Assembly: GCF_036365825.1 (NCBI RefSeq)
Contig: NZ_CP142675.1
Location: 1,054,001 to 1,118,000, forward strand
Origin: Qipengyuania sp. HL-TH1
GTDB lineage: Bacteria; Pseudomonadota; Alphaproteobacteria; Sphingomonadales; Sphingomonadaceae
Direction: 5' to 3'
Length of the DNA stretch: 64,000 nucleotides
Part shown: one piece after another, positions 1 through 8,333 of the stretch
How positions within the stretch are numbered: position 1 is the stretch's first letter
How the letters are laid out: every line of letters starts with the position of its first letter
The notes under the pieces: generated by a model
Databases searched by the model: none
Told to the model about the DNA's origin: nothing
The model's input: only the letters and a program-made list of their open reading frames with translations
Position numbers and translations under genes: made by a program

Positions 1-267
1 GGGTTCCCCCACCAGCGCGCAGCGCATGGCGGGATTGCGGTTGACGCTCATCGAAATGCCGATCCCGCTCCCGCACAGGGCAACACCGCGCTCGGCGGTG
101 CCATCGGCGACGACGCTGGCCAGCTTGTAGCCGAAGTCGGGATAATCGACGCTGTCGGCGGTCTCGGGACCAAGGTCGGCGACCTCGTGGCCCTGTTCGA
201 TCAACCAGTCGCGCAGCTCGGTCTTGAGATCGAGCGCGGCGTGGTCGGATGCTATGGCGATACGCAT
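1..267 (-). CDS. rpiB: ribose-5-phosphate isomerase B, N-terminal part
   Basis: The gene runs off the left edge of the window, so only the first 89 residues are seen. The protein opens with MRIAIASDHAALDLK, the typical RpiB/LacAB start with the Asp-His of the sugar-phosphate site, and continues with a CGSGIGISMSVN segment that holds the active-site Cys and the phosphate loop. RpiB interconverts ribose 5-phosphate and ribulose 5-phosphate in the cytoplasmic pentose phosphate pathway. It lies 72 bp downstream of the response regulator on the same strand and may be co-transcribed with it. A 6-bp hairpin whose loop contains AAGGAG lies about 30-50 nt upstream of the start (298-315). Confidence 0.9.
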   Translation of the reverse strand, partial: MRIAIASDHAALDLKTELRDWLIEQGHEVADLGPETADSVDYPDFGYKLASVVADGTAERGVALCGSGIGISMSVNRNPAMRCALVGEP

Positions 268-339
268 GCGCGCCCCATAGTCGTTTCCGCCGCGGCTCGC
301 CACCTCCTTGTGGCGGTTGCCCACGCCGGATTGATAGGG

Positions 340-687
340 TCAGTTGTCGATCGCGATATCGCGGATATCGTCTAGCACATAGGGCTTGGTCAGCGTGGTG
401 ACATCTGCCAATTCTGCCGGGTGTTCGGCGTCGCCGTAGCCGCTGGCGAAGACGAAGCGGACGCCCTTGCGCACGAGCTCGAAGGCGATGGGGTAGCTTT
501 TCTCGCCATGCAGATTGATGTCGAGAATGGCAAAATCGAACGTCCCGGCTTCGACCTGATCGAGCCCTTCTTCAAGCGAGCCCACGGCGACCACATCGGC
601 GCCGTCCTCGAGGAGCATGTCCTCGAGCGAGAAGGCAATGATGGGCTCGTCCTCGACCACCAGGATCCGCTTGCCGGTCAGGGGCAT
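340..687 (-). CDS. single-domain response regulator
   Basis: The protein has 115 residues and is only a receiver domain. The N-terminus KRILVVEDEP gives the acidic pocket, ILDINL carries the phospho-acceptor Asp, and LTKPY carries the conserved Lys. There is no output domain, so it must act through another protein. The segment FVFASGYG resembles the motif of FAT-GUY single-domain regulators, which in alphaproteobacteria are linked to the general stress response; this assignment is by eye. I chose the ATG at 687 because the sequence upstream of it is only read-through of the kinase gene in another frame. The start overlaps the end of the kinase gene by 10 bp, so the two are probably a co-translated pair. 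Confidence 0.85.
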   Translation of the reverse strand: MPLTGKRILVVEDEPIIAFSLEDMLLEDGADVVAVGSLEEGLDQVEAGTFDFAILDINLHGEKSYPIAFELVRKGVRFVFASGYGDAEHPAELADVTTLTKPYVLDDIRDIAIDN

Positions 688-2153
688 AGAATGCCCTCGA
701 GGCGGCAGTGGAGGCCGGCGGGTGCATAGTCGATCTCGGTGCGGCTCCCCGGTGTGCCGAGCCCGCGCTTGATGAGCCGCGATCCAAATCCGGTCCTGTC
801 CGGCTTCGCGACCGTCGGGCCGCCGGTTTCGCGCCAATCGAGAACGAGCCGGCTGCCGTCGGCGCCCTGTTCGAGCGACCAGTGAATATCAACCGAGCCA
901 CCCTCGGTCGAAAACGCGCCGTACTTCACCGCATTGGTGCACAATTCATGGATCACCATCGCCAAGGCGACGGCGGGCTGCGGCTCGAGACGGATATCCG
1001 GCCCATCGAGCGTATAGCGGGACTGGCGGGTCCCGGCGGTTGCTTCGAGCGCCCCCCGGACAATGGTTGCCAGATCCGCCGATTCCCACCGCCGTTCGGT
1101 CAGCAGGCTGTGCGCACTGGCCAAAGCCGCCAGCCGTTCGACGAAGATATCGAGCTGGGGATTTTGCTTGTCACCCCTGAACGATTGCTGCGCCAGGCCC
1201 TGAACGACAGCCAGCGTGTTTTTCACGCGGTGGTTGAGTTCGTTGATCAGGATGCGCTGGCTTTCCTCGGCCACCACTTCCTCGGTGACATCATACCCCT
1301 GGACCAGCACACCCTCGAAGCGATCGGGACCGCGAATGGGCTGGAATATGAATTCGAGATGCCGTTCGCGCAGTTCGTCGTCATCGCTGCTTTTCAGCAG
1401 GACCTTTTCCCGGCGTCCGAAATAGGGTTCGCCGGTCCTCATGACCCTGTCGAGCACCTGGACGAAGCCCTGTTCGGCGATTTCGGGCAGCGCCTCCGCC
1501 ACACTCTTGCCTTCCAGTTCGCGCTCCCCGATCAGGCGGCGATAGGCGGCATTCGACATGACGAAGCGGTGTTCCGGACCTGCAAGTACGGCCACGAAAC
1601 CGGGCGCCTGTTCCAGCAAGGCGCGCAGCCGGTCCAATTCCTTCGACGCGCCGCGCCACCGCTCTTCGACCGCTTCGGCCCGGCGGACAACGCCCGCAGT
1701 ATCGCGCTGTTCGATCTTCGTGATCTGGATGGGATGCTGGAGAATGTATTCGACGGCCCCGCTATCGTCGAGGATCGGAACCTGGGTCGTGCTCCAGATA
1801 TGCGCATCCATGCCGCCCGAGGCATTGGGAATATCGTATTTTATATGCGCGATTTCGTCGGGCTCACCCGTCTCGAGCACCCGGTCGAAAGAGGTCTGGA
1901 GTTGTTGGCGGCTCTCACCTTCGTTCGGGAATGCATCGAATACATGACGGCCGACGATGTCGTCGCGCTCGCGATCCATGAGCTCGAGATAGGTATCGTT
2001 TGCCCATCGTATATTCAGCTCGTGATCGAGCAGCAGATAGGCGTTCGGCGAGTGCGCGAGCACGAGCTTGAAGTCGATAGCCCTATCCAACGTCGATGAT
2101 CCCCGAACACCGGCCAATTTCGCGACCGGGCCCCCTCGTATTTCTCCCCGCAT
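678..2153 (-). CDS. PAS-domain HWE-family sensor histidine kinase
   Basis: The protein has 491 residues. A first PAS domain lies at roughly 28-150 and a second at about 175-290, followed by the kinase core. The H-box ELNHRVKNTLAVVQGLAQQS contains the phospho-accepting His. The N-box contains HELCTNAVKYGA, and LDWRETGGP supplies the W-x-E of the HWE family. No membrane segment is seen, so this is a soluble sensor. Neither PAS domain has the Cys-bearing GxNCRFLQ motif of LOV photosensors, although LOV-HWE kinases are known in this bacterial group. The likely partner is the receiver protein that overlaps its 3' end. The ATG at 2153 is the first in frame, but it has no convincing Shine-Dalgarno sequence, so the true start could be further in. 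Confidence 0.85.
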   Translation of the reverse strand: MRGEIRGGPVAKLAGVRGSSTLDRAIDFKLVLAHSPNAYLLLDHELNIRWANDTYLELMDRERDDIVGRHVFDAFPNEGESRQQLQTSFDRVLETGEPDEIAHIKYDIPNASGGMDAHIWSTTQVPILDDSGAVEYILQHPIQITKIEQRDTAGVVRRAEAVEERWRGASKELDRLRALLEQAPGFVAVLAGPEHRFVMSNAAYRRLIGERELEGKSVAEALPEIAEQGFVQVLDRVMRTGEPYFGRREKVLLKSSDDDELRERHLEFIFQPIRGPDRFEGVLVQGYDVTEEVVAEESQRILINELNHRVKNTLAVVQGLAQQSFRGDKQNPQLDIFVERLAALASAHSLLTERRWESADLATIVRGALEATAGTRQSRYTLDGPDIRLEPQPAVALAMVIHELCTNAVKYGAFSTEGGSVDIHWSLEQGADGSRLVLDWRETGGPTVAKPDRTGFGSRLIKRGLGTPGSRTEIDYAPAGLHCRLEGILCP

Positions 2154-2222
2154 GGCGCCTTAAAGCATTGGACGCCCAACGGTTCCCGGCAATCTTAAAG
2201 AATTTGCCGGTTGGGGTGATGG

Positions 2223-2249
2223 GCATGCGCTCCCGCAGGTTGCGCATGC
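2223..2249 (-). terminator. hairpin just after the rpoD stop codon
   Basis: A perfect 8-bp stem (GCATGCGC / GCGCATGC) with an 11-nt loop lies directly after the rpoD stop codon. There is no U-tract behind it, so it may protect the 3' end or work with other factors rather than be a classical terminator. Confidence 0.35.
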
Positions 2250-2251
2250 GT

Positions 2252-4271
2252 CTACTGATCGAGGAACGAACGCATCTTGCGGCTACGGCTCGGGTGCTTG
2301 AGCTTGCGCAAAGCCTTGGCCTCGATCTGGCGGATACGTTCACGGGTGACCGAGAACTGCTGGCCGACTTCCTCAAGCGTGTGATCGGTGTTCATGCCGA
2401 TACCGAAGCGCATGCGCAGTACGCGTTCTTCGCGCGGGGTGAGGCTGGCCAGAACCCGGGTCACGGTTTCCTTGAGGTTGGCCTGGATCGCGGCATCGAC
2501 GGGGATGATCGCGTTCTTGTCCTCGATGAAATCGCCCAGATGCAGAATCTTCCTCGTCGCCGATCGGCGTTTCGAGGCTGATCGGTTCCTTGGCGATCTT
2601 CATCACCTTGCGCACCTTCTCGAGCGGCATCGAGAGCTTCTCGGCCATCTCTTCGGGTGTCGGTTCGCGGCCCTGGTCGTGCAGGAACTGGCGGCTGCAG
2701 CGCACCAGCTTATTGATCGTCTCGATCATGTGGACCGGGATGCGGATCGTGCGTGCCTGATCGGCGATCGAGCGGGTAATTGCCTGACGGATCCACCAGG
2801 TGGCATAGGTGCTGAACTTGTAACCGCGGCGGTATTCGAATTTGTCGACCGCCTTCATCAGGCCGATGTTGCCTTCCTGGATGAGATCCAGGAACTGCAG
2901 GCCGCGGTTGGTGTATTTCTTGGCGATCGAGATCACGAGGCGCAAATTCGCCTCGACCATTTCCTTCTTGGCGATACGCGCCTCGCGCTCGCCCTTCTGG
3001 ACCATGTTCACGATACGGCGGAACTCTTCCAGCGCCATGCCGGTCTGGCTGGCGATGTCCGAGATCTCGGCACGGATGCGTTCGACCGCATCGCCTTCCT
3101 TCTCGGCGAAGGCCGCCCACTTCTTGTCCTTCTTGGCGCGTTCCTTGAGCCAGCTATCGTCGAGCTCGTTGCCGATATAGGCATCGAGGAAATCGATCCG
3201 CTTGACCTTGTGGCGTTCGGCAAGGCGCAGCATCTGGCCGCCCAGCGCGGTCAGGCGGCGGTTGAAGGCGTAGAGATTGTCGACCAGGAATTCGATCTTG
3301 GTCGCGTGGAACTGGACGCTTTCGACTTCGGCGGTGAGCTGTTCCGAAAGCGCTTCGTATTTCTTTTCCTTGGCGCGGGTGAAAACCTCGCCCTTGGCCA
3401 TCAGGTCGACGCGCTCCTTCTGGAGCTTCTCGAATTTGCCGAAGAGGTCGGCGATGCGCGCGAACCGTTCGATGGCATCCGGCTTGAGCGCGGCTTCCAT
3501 CTGAGCAAGGGACATGGTGTTGTCCTCTTCCTCTTCGTCGTCGCTCTTGGACGAACCTTCCTCGCCCTCTTCGCCTTCTTCTTCCGAATCCTCGTCTTCA
3601 TCGTCGTCGCGAATCGTCGGACCGGCGGTTTCCTCGGAAATCTCGCCGTCGTCGTCTTCATCCTCGCCCGCTTCCATCTTCTCGGGCGGGGGTTCCTTCG
3701 ACAGCATGGCATCGAGATCGAGGATCTCGCGCAGCTGCATTTCCTCGGCGTTGAGCGCTTCGGACCACTGGATGATGGCGTGGAAGGTGATCGGGCTCTG
3801 GCACAGGCCCATGATCATCATGTCGCGGCCGGCTTCGATGCGCTTGGCGATCGCGATTTCGCCTTCGCGGCTGAGCAGTTCGACCGCGCCCATTTCGCGC
3901 AGGTACATGCGGACCGGGTCATCGGTGCGTTCGCCGGTGGCGAGCTTGCGCGTGGCGGTGGGCTTGTTGGCTGCGGCCTTGGTGTCTTTCTTGGCACCCG
4001 CTGCGATTTCCTCGACTTCGGAATCTTCCTCGGCCGCGGCTTCGGCTTCCTCGTCGCTTTCGACGATCTGCACACCCATGTCGGACAGGGCGGACTGGAT
4101 ATCTTCGATCTGGTCCGAACTCATCTCGCCCTGCGGCAGCGCGTCGTTGAGCTCGTCGTAGGTGACGTAACCCTTGCGCTTCGCCTTGGCGATCAGCTTC
4201 TTGATCGAGGCTTCGTTGAGGTCGATCAGGGGAGCGTCGCCATCGTCCGTGGTCTTCGACTTGGTGGCCAT
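2252..4271 (-). CDS. rpoD: RNA polymerase sigma factor RpoD (sigma-70), frameshifted as given
   Basis: This is the primary sigma factor, which directs RNA polymerase to housekeeping promoters. The N-terminal frame (from 4271) has region 1.1, a long acidic insert at about 200-250, and region 2 with [20 protein letters not shown] followed by [15 protein letters not shown]. After [10 protein letters not shown] the reading frame breaks: the sequence GATTCTGCATCTGGGC has one extra base compared with the expected GATTCGCATCTGGGC, which puts the insertion at about 2544. The rest of regions 3.2 and 4 ([10 protein letters not shown], then [15 protein letters not shown] and [19 protein letters not shown]) continues intact in the other frame to 2252. 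As written, the first frame stops at 2373 and loses region 4.2, which reads the -35 box. Because rpoD is essential, a sequence error is the simplest explanation. Confidence 0.9.
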
Positions 4272-4301
4272 AAAGATTTCTAATCCAGTCTAAAACTTCC
4301 A

Positions 4302-4318
4302 GCGGGCCGCGTTCCCGC
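4302..4318 (-). terminator. possible attenuating hairpin between dnaG and rpoD
   Basis: A short GCGGG / CCCGC stem with a 7-nt loop is followed on the minus strand by TGGAAGTTTTAG. It lies in the 52-bp gap between dnaG and rpoD and could uncouple the two genes. The evidence is weak because the stem has only 5 bp. Confidence 0.2.
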
Positions 4319-4323
4319 CAAGA

Positions 4324-6180
4324 TCATGTGTCCGATTCGCCGTCTGCTGCAGCTTTCCTACGCCCAAAACGCTTCAAACGCTCGTTCAGGGCCAGCAATC
4401 GCTCGCGCAATCGGCCCTGTTCGGCGATGGAACCTTCCGGATCGCGTTCAAAGCGCGCTGTAGCCTCCGCCAAAGCGGATTCCAGCGCTGGTCTTTCGAC
4501 CAGGAGCGACACGGCCTCGGCCAGATCCTCGCGCGCATCACCCGGGTCGATGCCTTCATCGAGGAAGGCGAATAAGGTTTTTGCCGGTGGGGCGGGAAGG
4601 CCTCGCTCGAGCGATATGGTCGATTGCGCGGACAAATCAAGCGTCTCGGCAGCTTCAAGCAGCGAATCGAGTGCCGGACCGACATTTTGGTCACGCCGCG
4701 CGAGGTCCGAAAGCGCGTCTTCGTGGCGCAGGATCTGATCGGGAAACTTGACCAGTCCCGCGATCACCGCGCGGGTCAGCGAATCGCGCGCACCGCCCGC
4801 CATCGCCCGCGTCAGGCTGTCGCGGGCCTCGGGCGACAAGCGGGGTGCGGGGGGCTTGAAGCCGCCCTTCTGCCACTCGCCGCGCGGGCGGAATTCGCGC
4901 GGCGGGCGCGGGGGGAAGGCATAGGCGGAGAACCGCTCCAGCAGCTCGCGCTTGTACAGCGCGCGAATATCGGGGTGCTGGATGCTATCGACATGGTCGA
5001 GCAGGCGCGCCTTGAGCCCGGCCTTGTCCTCGGGCGAATTGAGCGGGGCAGCCGCTTTCTCGAAGTCCCACAGTGTGTCGAGCAGGCTGGCCGGTTCGGC
5101 AAGCAATTGCTCGATTGCGCCGACGCCCTGGTCGCGGACGACATCGTCGGGGTCCATCCCCGTGGGGAGGCGCACGATTGCCAGCGAATGCGCAGGGCGC
5201 AGCATCGGCAGGGCGCGGGAAATGGCGCGCATCGCCGCGCGTTGCCCGGCCTTGTCGCCATCGAAGCACAGGATCGGCCGTTCGACCTGGCGCCAGAGCA
5301 GCTCGATCTGGTTTTCGGTCAGCGCGGTCCCCAGCGGGGCGACCGCCTCGCGAATGCCCGCATTGGCCAGCGCGATGGCGTCCATATAGCCTTCGACCAC
5401 GATCATCCGTCCGCTCTGCCGCGCGGTGGGCGCAGCGCGGTGGAGATTGTAAAGCGTGCGGCCCTTGTCGAACAGCGGTGTATCGGGGCTGTTGAGATAT
5501 TTGGGCGCGTTGGGATTGGCTTCGCTGTCGAGGATCCGGCCGCCAAAGGCGATCACCCGCCCACGCGTATCGTGGATCGGCAGCATCAACCGGCTGCGGA
5601 AGCGGTCGTAGGGTTCCTTGTCCTCGACCGTGATCCGCATGCCCGCCTCGATCAGCATGGGCTCCTCGAACCGGCCCAGCGCGCGCTTGAGCGCCTGCCG
5701 GTCCTCAGGCGCATAGCCGAAACCGAATTCGCGCACCGTCGCATCGGAAAACCCGCGCCGCCCGAGATAGCTGCGCGCCTGCACCCCGTCTGCGCCGCGC
5801 AAATTACCCTCGAACCATTCCTGCGCCGCGGCGGTCACATCGTGGAGGCTGGCGCGTTGCTCGGCGCGGCGGGCGGCCTGCGGATCGGGGGCGGGGACTT
5901 CCATCCCGGCTTCTGCGGCCAGTTCCTTCACCGCATCCATGAACGGCAGGCCGCGCTGGTCGGTCAGCCAGCGGATCGCATCGCCATGCGCCTCGCAGCC
6001 GAAGCAATGGTAGAAGCCCTTCTCGTCATTGACGTAGAAACTCGGCGTCTTCTCGTTATGGAACGGGCAACAGGCCTTGAACTCGCGGCCCGCCTTGGTC
6101 AGCCGCAGGGTACGACCGATCACCGCGGACAGCGTGGTCCGCATGCGCAATTCGTCTAACCATTGGGGTGACAGGGCCAT
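4324..6180 (-). CDS. dnaG: DNA primase DnaG
   Basis: The protein has 618 residues, the usual length for bacterial primase. It makes RNA primers for lagging-strand synthesis and works with the replicative helicase DnaB. The CHC2 zinc-binding domain is at residues 37-62, with Cys-Pro-Phe-His and later CFGC as metal ligands. The TOPRIM catalytic core follows, with IVVEGYMDAIALA for the catalytic Glu and LCFDGDKAGQRAA for the Asp pair, and a helicase-binding C-terminal region ends the protein. The order dnaG then rpoD is the macromolecular-synthesis arrangement. rpsU, which precedes dnaG in many other bacteria, is absent, as is usual in alphaproteobacteria. The ATG at 6180 gives the expected N-terminus. 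Confidence 0.97.
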   Translation of the reverse strand: MALSPQWLDELRMRTTLSAVIGRTLRLTKAGREFKACCPFHNEKTPSFYVNDEKGFYHCFGCEAHGDAIRWLTDQRGLPFMDAVKELAAEAGMEVPAPDPQAARRAEQRASLHDVTAAAQEWFEGNLRGADGVQARSYLGRRGFSDATVREFGFGYAPEDRQALKRALGRFEEPMLIEAGMRITVEDKEPYDRFRSRLMLPIHDTRGRVIAFGGRILDSEANPNAPKYLNSPDTPLFDKGRTLYNLHRAAPTARQSGRMIVVEGYMDAIALANAGIREAVAPLGTALTENQIELLWRQVERPILCFDGDKAGQRAAMRAISRALPMLRPAHSLAIVRLPTGMDPDDVVRDQGVGAIEQLLAEPASLLDTLWDFEKAAAPLNSPEDKAGLKARLLDHVDSIQHPDIRALYKRELLERFSAYAFPPRPPREFRPRGEWQKGGFKPPAPRLSPEARDSLTRAMAGGARDSLTRAVIAGLVKFPDQILRHEDALSDLARRDQNVGPALDSLLEAAETLDLSAQSTISLERGLPAPPAKTLFAFLDEGIDPGDAREDLAEAVSLLVERPALESALAEATARFERDPEGSIAEQGRLRERLLALNERLKRFGRRKAAADGESDT

Positions 6181-6216
6181 AAGGTCGCAGACCTTATCGC
6201 CGGTATGCGGCCACCG

Positions 6217-6918
6217 CTAGCGCGCGGCGGAACCCTCCACAGGCTTATCCTCCGGCGGGAACGGGCCGGTGGTAGCAACCTGCTGGCCGTCGAGTTCGAA
6301 CAGATAGGCTTCCGCCGGACCCTGAGGCGCAGCGGTGGACTGCCACCACAGCGTGACCGTGCCGCCCGGTTGCCAGCCCGAACCGCGCACCACGCGCCAG
6401 ATCAGGCTGCCATTGTCATTGGTGATCGAAATTGCATCGGGATCGCCCAGCGCGGCTTCGGCCTCCGCTGTCGAATAGCCGACCGCCTGGTTGAACCCGG
6501 TCGCCGCGCGAAGCGTGCGGAACAGCGTGGGCGGGGTTTCGCGCAGGTCGGGAGCATCGGCGACAGGACCTTCGGCGACGTCTTCGGCGTCCACCAGCGT
6601 GATTGAATGGACGTAGGTGTAGACAGTGCCCGCAGGCATCTCACCGGGTTCGCACACTAGCGTCCCGGCGGGGCAGGCGACATAGCTGACCAGCGTGCCG
6701 ATCTGGCGATTGCCCGCGCTGAGCACGGTTTCGACCTCGGGTCCCTGCGGCCCGACGATCTTCGCGCCGAGCGTTCCCAGATCGAGATCCGCCCCGACCA
6801 GCGTGCGCGGGGCGGCGATGGTCGGCGTGGGGGAAGGCGCGGGCGCCGGCTCGCTATTCCCGCAGCCAGCCAAGGCCAAACACCCGATAGTGGCCGCGAT
6901 CGCGGTGGCGCGGATCAT
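6217..6918 (-). CDS. lipoprotein of unknown function, paralogue of its upstream neighbour
   Basis: The protein has 233 residues. The N-terminus is a lipoprotein signal: a charged start, a hydrophobic stretch and the lipobox LAGC at about residues 16-19, so the mature protein should be lipid-anchored in the cell envelope. I recognise no family. It shares with the next gene upstream the blocks LGAKIVGPQGPEV, YVACPAGT against FVACPADM, GTVYTYVHS against GTIYTYVHV, a GYS-x-x-EA motif, and WWQSTAAPQGPAEAY against WWQSTVAPAGPAAAY, in the same order. It therefore arose by tandem duplication. The gap to its neighbour is only 4 bp, which suggests one transcript. Confidence 0.75.
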   Translation of the reverse strand: MIRATAIAATIGCLALAGCGNSEPAPAPSPTPTIAAPRTLVGADLDLGTLGAKIVGPQGPEVETVLSAGNRQIGTLVSYVACPAGTLVCEPGEMPAGTVYTYVHSITLVDAEDVAEGPVADAPDLRETPPTLFRTLRAATGFNQAVGYSTAEAEAALGDPDAISITNDNGSLIWRVVRGSGWQPGGTVTLWWQSTAAPQGPAEAYLFELDGQQVATTGPFPPEDKPVEGSAAR

Positions 6919-6922
6919 GCGA

Positions 6923-7666
6923 TTACCCTTCCGCGCCCGCTACGGCGGGTGCGTTGCAGGCGTTGGGCGCGCCGGGCGCATCGGCGGGGTAGGGGCCGCT
7001 GCCCGTCGCCTGCGCGTAATTGGCGTCGATCGCATAGGCGGCAGCCGGACCCGCAGGTGCGACGGTCGATTGCCACCAGAAGGTCAGGGGTTCGGCCTGC
7101 TCCCACTGGTCGCCGCCATCACCGGCGCTGACGGTCCACACCAGCGCGCCATCGTCGCAGGTGATGACGACATCGGCCTTGGCGCCGATGGCGGCCATCG
7201 CCTCGTCTTTCGAATAACCGGCCGCGCCGGTGAACCCGGTCGCCGGGCGGGTCATGCGAAACGCGGTCGCGCGTTCGACATCGGACGAATCATTGCCTTC
7301 GCCGCTGCCGGTCCCTGCCTCATTATCCTCGCCCGGATAGACGACATGGACATAGGTATAGATCGTGCCTTCGGGCGCGGCCGCGGGATCGCATTCGGTC
7401 ATGTCCGCAGGACATGCGACGAAGCTGCGTAGGTCGGCGAAATTGCCTTCGGCGTTCGACAGCGCGCTGGTCACTTCGGGACCCTGCGGTCCGACGATCT
7501 TTGCACCAAGATCGAGATCGAGGAATTCGCCTGCCTCGATATTGCGCGCGAGCGCCGCGGCCGCGCCATCGCTCTCCGCGTTTTCCAGATCGGTCGGCGG
7601 TTCATCGGCGGACCCGCAGGCGGCGAGCGCCAGCGAAAGGGGGAGGGCGAATACGATCTTGTTCAT
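6923..7666 (-). CDS. lipoprotein of unknown function, tandem paralogue
   Basis: The protein has 247 residues, with a hydrophobic signal and the lipobox LAAC at about residues 14-17. The mature part shares the ordered motif set of the downstream gene (LGAKIVGPQGPEV, VACPA, TYVHV, GYSKDEA, WWQST). Between TYVHV and RATAF it has an extra acidic Gly/Ser-rich linker of about 20 residues. Paired Cys residues (CPADMTEC, and a late NACN) suggest a disulfide-stabilised periplasmic fold. The function is not recognised. The start overlaps the yqeY stop by 4 bp (ATGA), so the two genes are translationally coupled. Confidence 0.75.
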   Translation of the reverse strand: MNKIVFALPLSLALAACGSADEPPTDLENAESDGAAAALARNIEAGEFLDLDLGAKIVGPQGPEVTSALSNAEGNFADLRSFVACPADMTECDPAAAPEGTIYTYVHVVYPGEDNEAGTGSGEGNDSSDVERATAFRMTRPATGFTGAAGYSKDEAMAAIGAKADVVITCDDGALVWTVSAGDGGDQWEQAEPLTFWWQSTVAPAGPAAAYAIDANYAQATGSGPYPADAPGAPNACNAPAVAGAEG

Positions 7667-8184
7667 GATAGGGCTTCCTTCACCAGTCCGCTGGCCTTGC
7701 TCATATCCAGAGTAGCGCCGTGGCGGCCTTTGAGTTCCCCCATCACGCGGCCCATGTCTTTCATGCCATCGGCACCAAGGTCGGTCTTGATCTGCGCGAT
7801 CGCGGCGCGGGTTTCGTCCTCGCTCATCTGCTGCGGCAGGAATTCCTCGATCACCGCCAGCTCGGCCTTTTCCTTGTCGGCAAGCTCCTGGCGGCCGCCA
7901 TCCTCGTACATCTCGATCGATTCGCGGCGCTGCTTGGCCATCTTGAGCAGAACTTCTGTGATCATGCTATCGTCGGACTCAGGCGGTGTGTAGGCGCTGG
8001 CAGGAATGGGATTATGGTCCTGATCGTAGTCGACGGCGCGACCTTCGGCCTTCGCCTTAAGACCACGCTCTTCAATGTCGCGGTCCTTGATCTTCGCGCC
8101 GATCAGGCGGAGCGCGGCGGTGCGGTCCTTGTCCTTGGCCTTCATCGAGGTAACGGTTTCGGACTGGATTTTCTCGCGGAGCAT
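7663..8184 (-). CDS. GatB/YqeY domain protein
   Basis: The protein has 173 residues from MLREKIQ. It is related to the tRNA-binding tail of the GatB subunit of Asp/Glu-tRNA amidotransferase, but stands alone. The features I recognise are the AMKAKDK-like start (SMKAKDKDRTAALRLI), the Lys/Arg-rich MAKQRRESIEMYEDGGRQELADKE segment (read here as two parts) and the C-terminal MGRVMGELKGRHGATLDM. Its exact role is unknown; an RNA-binding or amidotransferase-linked role is inferred from the family. I prefer the ATG at 8184 over the one at 8199 because MLREKI is the usual family start and a CCTCC-complement purine tract lies just upstream. YqeY genes often sit beside dnaG-rpoD in alphaproteobacteria, and this one is divergent from carA. 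Confidence 0.88.
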   Translation of the reverse strand: MLREKIQSETVTSMKAKDKDRTAALRLIGAKIKDRDIEERGLKAKAEGRAVDYDQDHNPIPASAYTPPESDDSMITEVLLKMAKQRRESIEMYEDGGRQELADKEKAELAVIEEFLPQQMSEDETRAAIAQIKTDLGADGMKDMGRVMGELKGRHGATLDMSKASGLVKEALS

Positions 8185-8259
8185 GACGCCTCCTTGCACT
8201 AAGCTGTGGATGGTTCATACGTCCTGTAGAACAAGCTGCCGCAAAGCCAAGCGTTGCGC

Positions 8260-8288
8260 TTGACGGAACGCCAGCGCGTCTCTAGCCG
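8260..8288 (+). promoter_or_regulatory. probable sigma-70 promoter of carA
   Basis: TTGACG at 8260-8265 is separated by 17 nt from TAGCCG at 8283-8288, about 45 nt upstream of the carA start. The -35 is close to consensus and the -10 is weak. This is a sequence match only. Confidence 0.4.
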
Positions 8289-8333
8289 CTGAGGCTTAGC
8301 AACATCGCTGGAAAACTTTTACCCGGAGCGCCC

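Noticed and set aside
298..315. Hairpin with AAGGAG in its loop before rpiB
   Set aside because: It lies too far upstream of the start to be the ribosome-binding site, and a 6-bp stem is easily found by chance.
678..2153. LOV blue-light photoreceptor in the HWE kinase
   Set aside because: Neither PAS domain has the conserved flavin-binding Cys motif, so light sensing is not supported.
2530..2560. Programmed ribosomal frameshift in rpoD
   Set aside because: There is no slippery heptamer or stop-codon context at the site, and no known case in rpoD; a sequencing error is more likely.
2388..4283. 631-residue plus-strand ORF opposite rpoD
   Set aside because: It mirrors the rpoD sequence in the complementary frame and has no recognisable domain.
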